Shown here piece after piece: positions 36,770 to 49,322 of a stretch of DNA of 64,000 nucleotides. The notes beneath the pieces are model-generated. The model did no database searches, was not told the origin of the DNA, and was given only the letters and a program-made list of their open reading frames with translations. The translations under genes were made by a program, and so were the position numbers. Position 1 is the first letter of the stretch. The number at the start of each line of letters is the position of its first letter. Origin of the DNA: Ulota crispa (lineage: Eukaryota; Streptophyta; Bryopsida; Orthotrichales; Orthotrichaceae); the NCBI GenBank assembly GCA_963920765.1, contig OY987250.1, forward strand, positions 12,268,409-12,332,408. The letters run 5' to 3'.

Positions 36770-37422
36770 TTAACCCCTCACCACCCATGGTATGTTTGAG
36801 TATCTCAGAATTTGCTTGAAAGTGAACAAGATACTGGTATTTTGATCAATCCTATCAATTTTCTCTGAAGCGCAACCGTAAAAATTCAAAGTAGACATGT
36901 TATAAATTATATAGGAAAAGAAATCACAACAATATCATTTGTGGATTGAAAGATTATAATGTTTGATCATGAGGGTGTTAAAACTGTAAAAGTGATTTGA
37001 AGTTTTTCAATCCTCTTTTTGCATCTCAAACGTAAAATTGAGGGTACCAAATAAATATAAGTATGTAAAGTATAACATGCATAACCCCAATCAATTTATG
37101 GCTTCTCAAAATCTATTCTACAATTTTTTAAATTGAATTTTTAATGTGATTTTTTCTCCAAGTTCTAGTGTACTTGAGGCTCATTTCCAAGAGCCTTCAA
37201 CATTAGAAAGTGAAGATTTATAGTGGACACCCTTGCACAAAATCTTGAATAGAAAAATCACTTTAATTCATTTTCAAAATTAGACTCCTAATGTTGAAAC
37301 TAGACTTCAATATGAATTTAAAAATAATAATAATCACACAAAAAAATCTTGGAAAAAGTTGTGCAACTCTAAATAAAATTCAAAGAGGCCCAATTTGGGC
37401 CCCTTGGGCGGTGAGGGGTTAA
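36770..37422. mobile_element. TTAA-flanked element, family C, copy 3
   Basis: Begins TTAACCCCTCACCACCC and ends GGGCGGTGAGGGGTTAA. 653 bp. The interior is shared with 18631-19271, but the terminal repeat has drifted to CTCACC in place of CTAAAT. Confidence 0.85.
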
Positions 37423-38780
37423 TGCAGAGGGTCATTTATTGGAATTCGGCTCCAAATCAAGCTTTAGTCTCTAGACCAGGCTCCAAAGCAGGTTTCAAAG
37501 TTGGGATCCAAACAAAGCTCTAAACGAGGCACCTCCAAATAGTCCAACGGTACAACGGTGCAAGACAGCATAAAGTAACAAAAGTCCTAACCACCATATG
37601 AGCTGTTCATAGCATCCTTCAATGAGTTGAATTTTTTTGTAATTATAAGTAGAAAGGTCTTAGGATAAAAGTTACAAAAACTTAATAGAGTTATCATTTG
37701 TCAAAATAAAGTTATCTACATTCAAATTTGACAACTATTTGACATTTTTGACCAAAATTCTGCTAGTAAATGGTATCTTGCACTATAGAATGCCACCGAT
37801 ACTTGCAGACCACCAAGCCTGCAACCGTGTCTTTTGGCTCCACGGTAAACACCCAGGTAAACAAAAGAAGTAGGCAGGACCAGTGTTTGAGGAGGTTATA
37901 AAAAAAACTTGGTACATTTCCTACTCTTCTCATGTCTACTTGGTTTTTTTTTTTAATAAATCGGCCATGGCCTAGACATGTATTTTTTGGTCGGCCAATA
38001 ACCTTAGTTTTTTTTTCACTTGGTTGATTTCCTAAGTTCAAGAAATTAGTTCGGTTGAAAATTGACTTTCAATGTATTGTATCGGATTTCTTTTTTCTAC
38101 AAATGCTGCAAACAAATCCATCTTTTGCTTACCATGTGCATGGCATAGAAAAGCAAGGCAATGATAAAGACAACTACAACTTGTCAAGTTACCCCCAATC
38201 AATGCAAATTCCTTTATACTTTAAATGGATTTATTGTTGGCTTCTGTTACTTAAATATCTTTGGTTGGATTTTAACCAGGTCAAGTCCCACTCTCCCTCG
38301 GTCACCTACTCATCCACTCACCCATTCACCCACTCATTCACCCACCCACTCACCCACATGGCCACCCCACCCATAATTATTGTTTTTTTAAGTTATGAAC
38401 TTTTAGCACTGTGTAACTGCTCATGAAATAAAAAAACATTTGATTTTTATTTAGAAGGTTGGAAAATTTCCTTATCACAAAAAAGTTCATAGGTTGATTT
38501 CTCATAATTTCAATTTTCATTTGGCCCATGTCCTCATCTACAAGTGCATTTTTGGCTAAATTTCCTAAGGCTGAAATTATAATTTGGTTGATTTCTTGGA
38601 ACCATACTTTTATGGTTGGAAGTAAATCCAGCAACTTTCATTTTATTTTGGCAATTCCCAAAAAAGTTGGCTACCTTGTAACTAAAAGTTGGTTCTCTCC
38701 GGACACTGGGCAGGACACCCGCTTCCTTGCCCGGAATGTTCTCACTTAATGTTTGGTGCTCTAGAAGGATCTTACTAAGG
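37423..38780. other. Gene-free stretch with a short tandem repeat
   Basis: A (CACCCACT)n-like tract at about 38297-38366 makes Pro/Thr/His-rich frames that are not genes. Nothing else is supported. Confidence 0.45.
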
Positions 38781-39103
38781 TCTTAGGCTCGGTTTAGACT
38801 AGCGGCCGGCCAAAAATTTCTTGAACGTGATTGGTTGAAATTTAATTTTCCTCCGCGGTTGGGTTCAGACTGCAAGTTTGTCCGGTACCTTTACATCCAA
38901 CTTCACCAACCTCGGACCACCTTTATAGCCGCGGCGGCGGTGAAGATTTGGGGCTTGCTCCAAGGGTGATATCAAACTTGTTCGGGAGAGCCACACTCTT
39001 GGATGACGCAGGATTACACGGAAAAGTTTCTGTCGGACGAACCACCGGCAAAGGTGCCAGTTTTGCTACTTCGTCCTTCCAGTAGTCTGAACCAAGCCTT
39101 AGA
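38781..39103. mobile_element. MITE, family Q, copy 1
   Basis: Ends CTTAGGCTCGGTTTAGACTA and TAGTCTGAACCAAGCCTTAG, with a G+C-rich interior (about 323 bp). A relative is at 59983-60326. The end type and length would fit a hAT-like MITE, but that assignment is inference. Confidence 0.75.
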
Positions 39104-39984
39104 GATTAATATTGATACACATGTGATGTAGAATCATTGTTGCTAGTACCACTTAAAAATTATCAATATGACCATACCTTCGATAACCATCTCTCTCTCA
39201 TTAATGCAGCTTGGGCTTTTGGGCAAACGTCCATGCTGCATAGAAATGGGTCACTGTGATTAGCATTTTCCAACTTCGAAAAACTCAGTTTTCCACAAAA
39301 CAAAATTAAAAAATCTGTGATTTTTTGCAAGAAACTTGGAGGAACACCAATTCCAATTTCCTCAATAATTCCATTGTTGTTCTTCCGATTCTCCAATTCC
39401 GATGCAGCATGGAAGGTTGTCTTGGCCCTTAAACCTAATTTTCAAACACCCACACCATTTCTTATAAAGGATAGTTTAAGGCCTTTGATCGTGCAACACT
39501 AATAAGTTGTTCTTTTTTTGGCACCAAAGTGCCAATTTTCATCACTAAACTTTTGTCCCTCCAATTTTGCTCCAATATGGAGGGGACAAATGGCACTTTG
39601 ATGCCGAACAAAAAAGGGCTGCAGTGTCAACAAGCCTCATTACAACCTATGTGGAGAATACAAGTGCTTGTAAACTTAAGCTTAGATATAAAACAGAATA
39701 TCCTTCTTCCTTGATTGCTTGCTTCCTGCTGCGTGCTGCCCCTTCACTTGAAGCTTCTTTTTGTCCATGACTCCAAAATCGCTTAGTGCTTTGCTCTGCA
39801 CCTTAGCAATAATCTCTGGATTGAAATACAACGAATCTCTCTAATAAACCAAGCCCATGTGATATTTTCATGGACTGTCTGCGGTATCAAACCCTGTTCC
39901 AACTTCCAAGCATGTATGCTTGTATATGTTGAAACAATGAGTTTTAACGCTCTAAAAACCAAGACTTGCATAGAACCAAGAAAA
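39104..39984. other. Gene-free spacer
   Basis: Frames of 60-77 codons on both strands without recognisable motifs. A short inverted pair 'ggcaccaaagtgcc' lies at about 39520. Confidence 0.35.
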
Positions 39985-40315
39985 AATTTCATGGATACCC
40001 CTGAAGTTTGTAATATTTTCATAGAGACCCCTGCTTTTTCAAAAAACACCACAAAAACCCTTGGGTCAAAAAATTTAGGCATTTGTTTTGTTGTGCATGT
40101 CACTTCCTTTCCTCTTTTATACGCACGCATAACAAGAAAGAAGTGTGTGCACAAAGGGAGAAGGAAATGACATGCATAACAAAACAAATGTCTAATTTTT
40201 TTGGTCCAAGGGAATTTGTGATATTTCTAAAAAAGCAAGGGTGTCTATGAAAATACTGCAAATTTCAAACTTCAAGGGTAGCAAACTTCAAGGGTATCCA
40301 TGAAATTCTGTGTAG
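39985..40315. mobile_element. Fold-back element, about 330 bp
   Basis: Ends 'aatttcatggatacccctga' and 'agggtatccatgaaatt'. Inner arms 'tttgttttgttgtgcatgtc' and 'gacatgcataacaaaacaaa'. A partial relative lies at about 40420-40500. The 103- and 134-codon frames across it are mirror images of the palindrome, not genes. Confidence 0.8.
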
Positions 40316-40714
40316 AACTAAAGGTTGAAGATGGGCTTTTGAAAAAGCACCACTCTAAACAACATGATGAGTTATGTTAAACACTCTAGTACCCTAAGTT
40401 CTTCCAAGTAATACATTTGAAGTTTGCCATATTTGTATAGATACCCTTGGTTTTTCAAAATAACACAAATACCCATGGACCAATATTTTTAGGCGTTTGT
40501 TCTGTTTCTGCTGAATTTGTCACTTGAATCAGAGAACAAAATAAAAGACCTAATGTTACATGGTTTTCCTATACCTGTATTGGTGAAAAAACCAAAAATA
40601 GGGAAAAAAGCAAACTTTGCACATCAAATTTAAATGAATCACTAGATTTTTCATAATTGAAAAAAAAACGCAACAATACAATAGTGCTTTTTATTTGATA
40701 TCATATTTTAGTAT

Positions 40715-41129
40715 AGGGAATTGATATGCGTACCACACCTTCTTGACTATCCCACCACACCCCGGGGTAAATTTTAGATTTCTCCTATCAAAAACCTAAA
40801 TCTGAGTATTTGGAATTCAGATTTGGACTTAGAGACCTGGATTTTGTCTATAACCATTAAAAAATATTGTAATTGAACATCACCCAATGAAAAAGCTTAG
40901 CTTGGGGGAAAAGTATTACTTTTACTTTTGTTTACAAAAAAAGATAAGCTTTTTCATTGGGTGTTGTTCAATTAGATTTTTTTTTTGTGATTCTAGACAA
41001 AATTGCGGTCTTTGAGTCCAAATCTAAATTCCAAATTCTCAAATTCAAGTTTTTGATGGTGGAAATCTAAAATTTACCCTGGGGTGTGATGGGATAGTCA
41101 AGAAGGTGTGGTACGCATATTTATTCCCT
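40715..41129. mobile_element. Fold-back MITE, family I, copy 2
   Basis: Ends AGGGAATTGATATGCGTACC and GGTACGCATATTTATTCCCT. The inner arms include 'ttcttgactatcccaccaca' and its complement. Same central palindrome as 1613-2128. Confidence 0.85.
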
Positions 41130-41347
41130 TTAGTATACATAACGTGTATATAACATGTTCCATTGTTTTATACAACTCTTTTTGAAAAATGATCTAATAA
41201 ATAATCTCATTGATATAAATCAAGGAATTTTCTTCTTTTGCACTTCTAGCCTATTTCAACTAAACATGAAAAGTTTGCTTCCTTTTTAAAGTCGACACAC
41301 TATGCATTGTCATAATAATAAGGCACAATAAGTACTTACTAAATTGC

Positions 41348-41704
41348 CTATGCAGTCACATATATCAATATCGTGAAGCCTAAAAATTCAAATACTATTT
41401 CCGTAAGAACAACCAATGGAAGATCATTTCTTTCCAATCTGTCGTCTTCATCTTCGTTATAATTGTGATGAACTTCCATACCTCTTCTTGTGTTTTCCAG
41501 TGAATGGCGACATACTGGACAAGTTGCCCTTCTATGTTGAGTTTGTATCCATCTTGTAATACATGGCTCGCAAAACAAGTGCTTGCATTCAGTGATATGC
41601 ATAGGTGTTGCATTGTCCAAGCATATGTTACACTTCTTTTTGTCACCTAAAATATCCATTGATTGCTTGAGACTTGATTGAATTGGATTCTTCAGATGAG
41701 CCAA
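41348..41704 (-). pseudogene. Small RING-finger gene, copy 2 (start codon lost)
   Basis: The RING ligands are all present: C-x2-C, then C-K-H-L-F-C-x2-C, then C-x2-C, the full C3HC4 set with the His that copy 1 lacks. The codon aligned with the start of copy 1 (41702-41704) is TTG, not ATG. The frame stays open upstream to an ATG at 41974, but that part aligns with noncoding flank of the sister copies, so I do not believe it is coding. Translation from the internal ATG at 41657-41659 (M-D-I-L) would still include the whole RING in about 103 residues. Whether it is a gene or pseudogene is therefore open. The acidic, charged C-terminal half (E-D-E-D-D-R) resembles the other copies. Confidence 0.6.
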
Positions 41705-42637
41705 TCTTTTAAAGAGAGAGCTTGGTGAAACAAAGTATTGTTCTAAAATAAATGATAAATGAACACAATATATATAGTAATGACTTTGTTTTATAGTCCA
41801 AAGTAAAAGACAAAATTTTACATTAAATTTAGAAAAAATTAAAAGTAAAATAAAAGAAAACACCAAAAAGCATGATCCATTTAGAAGATATTTGGGGCCA
41901 AAAAAGGCTCCGAGTTCCAAGGCTGCAAGGAACTTGAGAACTTTGACACACAAGCAGTCTGACGTGGGCAACATTGTTTAACATCAAATAACATTAAATA
42001 ATTAAATTTGTATTTTTTTAAATTCTTTGATATTTTGTTTTTTGAATAAATGTTTTATAACATTTTAATATCTTTCAAATAACTTTTTAATAACTTCTTT
42101 TTTTTAATGATTTTAATTTTAAAATATTTTTTTTATTTCATTTACTGATTTTACTAGCAATGGATGGTTCACAACCTGGGTAACAGTCCCACTTGCAGCT
42201 CCTTTTTTTTCTTTAAATCTCTACTAATGCAACTTATTATTTTGAATAAAAGATGGAATATCCACAATTAATGTTCAATGCACTTAGCCACTTACTCATA
42301 TTTCGATCTCAGTGTTTACCTAGAATGCAAGTTATGCAAGTTATGGTAATATGTGGTGATTATTTAGAATGACATTATTATCGAATTGTTGAGATTGTTT
42401 TAAACTCCTTTTTATTTAAGCAAATATACTTTTTATGTTTGGAGTAGAAGAGTTTGATCATTGTATATGTCACACATTGTTAAACAACATTGTGAATATA
42501 AAAAATGGAAACTACGGGAACAATCATTTTTTTACCAACAATCCTTAGTCCTAACATCTTACTCTTTCATTTATTGGCTTATGTTATTGAATAAAAAACC
42601 TTACTTTACTACACAAAACCAATCAAATTCCAATAAG

Positions 42638-42639
<2 letters not shown>

Positions 42640-42699
<60 letters not shown>
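42640..42699. repeat. (TA)n microsatellite
   Basis: Uninterrupted TA run of about 50 bp, preceded by 'tatatatacata'. Confidence 0.95.
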
Positions 42700-42707
<8 letters not shown>

Positions 42708-43002
42708 TCTATACTACTAAGTGGGAGGATTTCCCTAAATGCTCCCTTTTCCAAAACCTTTCAGAATTTTTTATTGTAAGTTGAAGCAACAAATGACGCT
42801 CAAGATATAGAACACCAAGTGCCCTCCAACCATGTCATTTTTCAAAAAAAATTAGAACTTCTTGGTGGAAATTGAAACACTAAAAGATGTCCTAAATATG
42901 AAACACCAAATGCCCTCCAACTATGTGCTATAAATTTAAAAAATGCCAAGTTGCATTACTCGTATATGTCCAACTCACGCAAAGGGTGTGCCTATATACT
43001 AG
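42708..43002 (+). mobile_element. Short non-autonomous Helitron (295 bp)
   Basis: The 5' end is A|TCTATACTACTAAGTGGG and the 3' end is GGGTGTGCCTATATACTAG|T. This is the TC...CTRR structure between A and T that is typical of Helitrons. It sits in TA-repeat DNA, with (TA)n on both sides. The interior has two diverged copies of about 115 bp ('aacaccaagtgccctccaac' and 'aacaccaaatgccctccaac'). Confidence 0.75.
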
Positions 43003-43018
43003 TATATATATAAATATA

Positions 43019-43115
<97 letters not shown>

Positions 43116-43135
43116 TATATGTATATGCATATATG
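43003..43135. repeat. (TA)n microsatellite with interruptions
   Basis: TA-rich run broken by TGTA and TAAATA. It makes Ile/Tyr frames that are not genes. Confidence 0.95.
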
Positions 43136-43164
43136 TATTATATATTTATATATACATACAAATA

Positions 43165-43990
43165 CAAGTTTTGGTACCCGTTGTACCTACAAAGGCAATA
43201 GGAATGTCTTTGCAATAAGTCACTTTTGTGTTAGCAATCTTATTACAAAATGTGGCCAATCTAAACATTTAAACCATAAGTGATTGGTGAACTCAAAATG
43301 CCACTAACTTGATTGAAAGTAAAGCCTCAATTTAAACCACTTTATGCATGTACCCCTCTCTCTACTCTATGCAGGTACCCCTCTCTCTACTCTATGCATG
43401 TACCCCTCTCTTCCTTGTAAAAGGACAAACATGTTACCAAAAGTTGCACCATAACACTCTCTCATCAAAATGAACATTTTAAAAAGATGTATTCTTTTAT
43501 ATATGTAGAAAAGGCTGTATTCTTTTACATATAGACAAATGTTGAAATCTTAGTTGTATTTCTTTCTATGTATAGAAAATTTATATATCCTTAATTTGGT
43601 TGTATTCTTCTAAGTATAGAAAAGATTGTATTCTATTATTTATGACAATATATACAAATATCTATCTATTTATATAATTAAATGCAATCAAATTCTCTCC
43701 AAGGTGGTAGTCTTCCACCTAATTAGCCAAAAATAAATTTTGTGTAAAATATAGTAGAGTACAAGTTTAACTAAAGTAAAATTTGAATGTCCACTTGTTT
43801 AATGAATTTTTTTAATAACATGGATGATAGGGAATGCATGGGTGGTGGGGATGCATGGGTGGTGGGGATGCATGGGGGGGGCACAACTAAGGTGCACCAA
43901 TGGTGGATCGAAGGAAGGATATTTTGCTGGTTTGATGATTATAGTGTGAACAATGTGCGTGTTGAGCTCTGTCTTTATATGTACACACTT
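43165..43990 (-). mobile_element. Helitron-like repeat with two minisatellites
   Basis: On the minus strand the sequence near 43165-43185 reads 'acaacgggtaccaaaacttg', like the 3' end of the Helitron at 52191-52881 ('tacaacgggtgcgtatactag') but with CTTG at the tip. It contains a 25-bp repeat (43343-43413, 'tatgcatgtacccctctctc', about 2.9 units) and a 16-bp repeat (43835-43880, 'gggatgcatgggtggt', three units). The other end was not found; its position is approximate. Confidence 0.5.
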
Positions 43991-44045
43991 GCGAATCCTG
44001 TATTGGGTTGTGTTTTGCAAAACTGAAGGACAAATCAATGTGCCT

Positions 44046-44432
44046 TGAGTTATTTTGTTTCTCTTGCTATTGAGTTTTTTTGTTTCTCTTGCTATTGAGT
44101 TTTTTTGTTTCTCTTGCTATTGAGTTCTTTTGTTTCTCTTGCTATTGAGTTTTTTTGTTTCTCTTGCTATTGAGTTTTTTTGTTTCTCTTGCTATTGAGT
44201 TTTTTTGTTTCTCTTGCTATTGAGTTTTTTGTTTCTCTTGCTATTGAGTTCTTTTGTTTCTCTTGCTATTGAGTTCTTTTGTTTCTCTTGCTATTGAGTT
44301 TTTTTGTTTCTCTTGCTATTGAGTTTTTTTGTTTCTCTTGCTATTGAGTTTTTTTGTTTCTCTTGCTATTGAGTTTTTTTGTTTCTCTTGCTATTGAGTT
44401 TTTTTGTTTCTCTTGCTATTGAACTATTTTGT
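44046..44432. repeat. 25-bp minisatellite, about 15 units
   Basis: Unit 'tttgtttctcttgctattga' plus 'gtttt', almost perfectly repeated, with one unit shortened by a T. Units are contiguous without spacers, so this is not a CRISPR array. Confidence 0.95.
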
Positions 44433-44637
44433 ATCGCTGTCACTTACTTTTGTAGTAACTCAGGGTAGGCTACCTTACGTGGAAACTTGCAAGAGGAGAG
44501 TGCGAGAAATCAATAGGAACATGACTTGGCAAAGTCATAAACATGAAACTAGTGCTGGCAACATGTGACTAGCTGAAGATATATACTGTAAAATTGGTAA
44601 ATTAGAATATAACGTATTGTCCTGTAAGTGTGAGTCT

Positions 44638-45584
44638 TTAACCCCTAAAGGCTCAAGCCTTTTTTTTCTGTGAAAGTTACTGAAAATTGCCACTTTTTGG
44701 AGAATGAATAGAAAGGTAGGAAAAAAAAATTATTTTGGAAATCTAACCATAGGATCTTGCCCTAAATTATGGGAAGTACTTGTGTAATAAAAATCAGCTC
44801 ATTCAAGATGTACATGAGTGAGATTTTGACACCTAAAGTGAAAAACAAAGCTTTTTTCATGTTGCCCAAAAATTTCAAAAGCCTTTGACAGCTCCTATAT
44901 TAAAAAAATTGCTCTACCCAATGTTGAGGTTTTTTTTCCCCATGTAGAAAACCAAGTTAGGTAAGTATGGGAAAATTTTCAAATGAATTGGAGTAGTGAA
45001 TCATACTTTGTAAAATCTTGCAATGCTATATGGTTATGAAATTTGCATATACACTAGGCAAAATTGGAGGATTTATGTAAATTTTAGAAATTTGAATTAG
45101 TATGATCCAAATGGTAAAAACCAAGGAATCTTACTCTACTACAATTTGGAATAAAATAAAATAAAATAAAATACCCAAATCACTCAAAAAAATAAAGCAC
45201 CAAATTTTACAAGGGGCAAAAAGAATGGAGGTTTGGGAGTCCCATACCTACCCGCAAACTAAAACTTCTCATAACTTTCATCTTAGCAATCAAAATTGAA
45301 TAATTCAAAGCTTCCCACATATATAAATCTAAAGAACTAATTTCAGATTATTATTATTTTTTAATTATTTTTTTGGTTGCCCAGTTCTCCCTCATTTTTC
45401 AGAAATTCATGCATAATTTCTTCAATAAATGTCAAAATGAAGAAAAAATAGATGCCCACGCCAATTTTTGAATTCTCCATCTTCCATAAAAGTTTCAGAA
45501 AATCACATAAAGTACTTTAGCTATAAGTACATGCCCAAAACCCCACTTGGCCTTGGAGGGACCACTTGGGCCTTTAGGAATTAA
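44638..45584. mobile_element. TTAA-flanked element, family A, copy 6
   Basis: Begins TTAACCCCTAAAGGCTC and ends GGGCCTTTAGGAATTAA. 947 bp. It supplies the empty-site version of the TTAA that is occupied in the outer element at 5451-7364. Confidence 0.9.
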
Positions 45585-45706
45585 AGCCATAAACCCTATC
45601 CTTAAACCACAAAACTATAACTACAACAATCACATTCAAAAGAACTTGTTCAAGTATTGTGACTTTGTCAAATCATATGAGTTTCAATTTGACTTTGTCA
45701 AGTCAT

Positions 45707-46026
45707 GTAAGGTAGGAACACCCATAAGTGTTAGTGTCCCCATAATTATCACTGCTCTAAAATCTAGAAAATTTTGAAGAAGTAAATAGATATACTTACA
45801 AGGATGTACTAGATGTGAACATGAAACCTTAATGTTAGTTATGGGTACAATGGCAATTTTATTTTTAAAAATTAACAATTTATTCTCACAGTACCCAAAT
45901 AATACATTCAAAAGTGCAAACTCATTATTTTTATGTTGCTAACAGGATCCTATAATTTACTAGATGTTTATTAATAGTCATCATATTCAAAGCCCTTAGA
46001 CTAATGCTTATGGGTGTTCCTACCTT
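45707..46026. mobile_element. MITE, family G, copy 3
   Basis: Ends TGTAAGGTAGGAACACCC and GGGTGTTCCTACCTTACA. The terminal repeats match over 18 bases here, the best-preserved ends of the family. Confidence 0.85.
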
Positions 46027-46259
46027 ACAATGTGACTGCACAAAGTCACATTGCAGATGAACAAAGCAAAAACCAAATCCACGTCAGCGTGTGTCAGAGC
46101 TCATATCAGAGATGTCAAAATCCAACTCAGTTATTGTCAGAATCCACGGAAGCATGTGTCAGAATGCATGTCAGTTTTCTCTGACATTCCACGTCATCAA
46201 TTGTCAAACCCAAAGTCAGTCATCATCAGAGATCATGACAAAAAAATTGACACACTATG

Positions 46260-46710
46260 ACAACTTTAGACCTGCTGCCCGGGCAGATCAAACCAAAAAA
46301 GTGTAACTTTTGTTTGGGAACACTACAAATACTCATAGCATCTCTTGCAGCACGTCAAAACAGCTCCGCGCTCCCTAACCATAACGGCTTTCGCGTTTCA
46401 AGTCTCCAACCGCACTCGATGAGTCCCTGTGCAAGTCGCGAGGCCTCCAAATTGAACCTCGTTCCCGTCAAATTCAAGCTTTCTCCAGGCCCCCTTCACG
46501 GTCCCTCCCAAGCACTGTTCACACACTGTCCATGCATGACCCCACTCCATACCAGGTGTACCTGTGTGATTCGTTGTAACACAGGTGTAGGTTCGGAAGG
46601 TCTCTCGGCTATAGGAAAACTGCAAGCCTCGTCGTGAAGGTTTGCGTCATTCTCCCCGTGAAACCTCATTTTTCCAGGGCTTGGAAAGCGTGCTACAGGA
46701 GATGCCCTCA
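46260..46710. other. G+C-richer island, unidentified
   Basis: Frames of 126 (plus) and 101 (minus) codons overlap here. Neither has a domain I recognise. The stretch at 46486-46523 recurs at 10146-10183, which suggests a shared mobile or duplicated fragment rather than a resident gene. Confidence 0.4.
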
Positions 46711-48411
46711 TAAGGAATGTTGAGCGAGTATGACTAGTCATGTGACACACAAAAAATGTGACTAACAATGGATGACTTTTTTGAATGATCGGCATCGCCA
46801 TATGACTCTAGTGAGGCAAATTCATCTTTGGAATCACATGACTACAAAAATGACTCTAGACAATCATATTTTTGAATCATGTAATGGTTGTTTTCTAGTA
46901 GTGCAAGCAATTGATTTCATTCAAAGTGATTGATCTAATTCTTGAGCAATAGGTGCAAGGTAGGTTTGAACTGACTAGTTTTTTTTTTAAAGAAAATTGG
47001 TTAATTGACTTTGGGAATGAAAAATTTGTTCCCTTTAGGTAGAAAACATATGCACACATTGCCAAAATAAAGGGGCCACTTTTTAGTTGATTGGATGAAC
47101 AACACTTGACTTGATTGTGACAAAAGATTTATTTTTATGAATTTAAGATGGACAAAGTAATTTTCATTATCAAAAGGCGCTTTTTATTTTCATCTTGCTT
47201 ATTGTTTTATTTTTGAAAGTCTCTAATGCAACAAGTTATAGTTTGCTTGAAATCATTTGGACAAATTATAAATTTTTGGAGTTAGTATTGAAAAGATCTC
47301 AATCATATGTTGTCAATATTTTCACGTTTGATTATTGCATCAATGGCCTTTATAAAAGTTATGTCAAGAGACTTTTTGAGATTCTATTGCAAACTAATAT
47401 CATTCCATGAAAAGGGACCAATTTCTTAGCATTAGTTGTACTTGTGTCATTTAATTAAGTTTGGACTATTCATGTAAGATTGGACTTTGTATGCAAAATG
47501 TCAAAAGATCTTTGGAAGTTGAGGGACACAGGTCTTTGCATGTCTTGCATATATATTTGAATGTTTTCATAATCCTCTAAATACTTTGTACATGGTGTAT
47601 TCAAAACATCTCAAAATCTTGTGATGTTTGGCAAGTGGAAAATTATAACTAATCATTATAGAGTTTTAAATTAGTTAAAAATGTCTTACATGTTTCATTT
47701 TCAAATTTTCAAAATCTTGTTATTTTTGTCTTTGAACTTTATATTCTTTACTATGTTGTTTCTTATACACTAAAACTTTTAGTGGCTATCCTTCAAAAAT
47801 AAAAAATTCCTACTTTAGAACCTAAAAATTTGATTTTCAATGCATCTTTGGCAAGAAGTAACCAAAACTAGTCCTTTCATCACTTGAAAACCAAAATTCA
47901 TATGCCACTTTTATAAGACAAATGAAGATTATAATTTAAAAGTCCACACTAATGCAATAAAAATTAGAACCCAGATTTTACTAGAAATCTTTAAGTAAAA
48001 AAACACTAAAAACTAAGAATGATTACAATGCCACTTCAAAATCAGTTTTCATTGTCATTGTGCTCCATTTCCACTTTCATCCTATACCCTACACATTTTC
48101 ATTTAATCCACCTGAGTTTTAATTATGTATAAAACAGTAATCTTAAAAAAGATTGAAGAAACAAAAATAATACAGATTTGAAATTGGAATAGTCTAAACT
48201 TTAGGAAATACCAATTTATTCAAATCCAAAGATGTACTTTAGTAAAATTTTATTAGTAGTTGTTGGTTTCTTAAACATGAGATTTTCTATCAATTTTGCT
48301 TTGGTGCAACTAAAATCAGTTTGAGTTTTTCAGTTTATTTATTTGATTACAACAAGTTTTGGTTTCTTCTTTTCATTACATAGAAGAAGTTTGATTACGG
48401 TAGTAGAGCAC
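46711..48411. other. A+T-rich spacer, no gene seen
   Basis: Nothing I can support in either strand. Confidence 0.4.
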
Positions 48412-49322
48412 TTAACCCTTTAGACCAAACCATATTTTGGTTGAGCAGAGTGGTTTTTGGCCTATAGAGTAAAATTGTACAACAATTTGGAAATTGTTCT
48501 TAAAGAACAATTGTGATCACAAGAATTTTTGCATCCAATCAAAAAAACAACAATGAAATTGGGTATATGAGTTGATATATAATGGTATTTATATGGCATG
48601 GCCTCCAGATATGTATCCATATTTGGTCAAAGATGAATCAAAGCAACAACACAATACATTAAACATCCAAAAAGAATGCCACATTTCAATTGCGCAATCT
48701 TAAAATGTTTCAAATTGCTTAAAAAATATGCTTGTATTGTTTCTCTATACAATGGTAGTATGATTATAGTATTTGAAGATCTATTGAAATTGTGCTATCA
48801 TTTCATCCTAAAAATTTGGCATCCTACATTTAAGGCCAATCCTTGATTTTTTTCACCAATCAAATTTTTCATAGTATTTATCAAATTTCTCGTAGAACCA
48901 TTTGAGGGTAGCAATTAAAGTGGGGTTTTTGACCCTTTTTGTCCACTTAGCTACACCTTGTGATTGCTATTTTTATCCATTTTGTGTGAAACTAGTCTTA
49001 TTGGAAAGGTGGGAAACCTTGCTTTCTAGAAGTATAAGGTTCTTCTCAAGCAAAGCTTGCATGAAGCAGTAAGATCCAAAACCACACAAGCATGAAAAAC
49101 TAGAGATTTTCTACCTACATCTCACTTAATTGTTATAATATTTCACCTCAAACGGTAAATCTAGTTGAGATTTTGATAGTTTACAGTGAATAAGGTGTTC
49201 TTCCCACTTATACGGTTGGATTACGCAAATTGGGTCCACATTTGATTCAACTACACATTTAAGCTTACTGCCCCAATTTCTAGTGGATTTTGTGAAAATG
49301 TGGGTGGTCTTTAAAGGGTTAA
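48412..49322. mobile_element. TTAA-flanked element, family N
   Basis: Begins TTAACCCTTTAGACCAAACC and ends GGTGGTCTTTAAAGGGTTAA. 911 bp. The interior differs from family A by eye. Confidence 0.75.

Larger units (their letters stand above)
40480..42650. repeat. Segmental duplication, copy 2 block
   Basis: Carries RING copy 2 with flanks. 40500-40710 matches 51340-51540. 41150-41345 matches 51545-51760, and 1390-1610 inverted. 42250-42490 matches 53726-53883 plus 54811-54890. 42520-42640 matches 57370-57470. The same order and orientation as the copy 3 region shows one ancestral block, later expanded in the copy 3 region by insertions. Confidence 0.7.

Noticed and set aside
39783-40187. 134-codon minus frame and 103-codon plus frame
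   Set aside because: They overlap a fold-back element and mirror each other.
41348-41974. 208-codon version of RING copy 2 starting at 41974
   Set aside because: The extra N-terminal part aligns with noncoding flank of the sister copies and looks like translated A+T-rich DNA.
42923-43283. Ile/Tyr repeat proteins
   Set aside because: Translation of a (TA)n microsatellite.
44046-44432. Possible CRISPR array
   Set aside because: The 25-bp units are contiguous with no unique spacers, and the window is eukaryotic.
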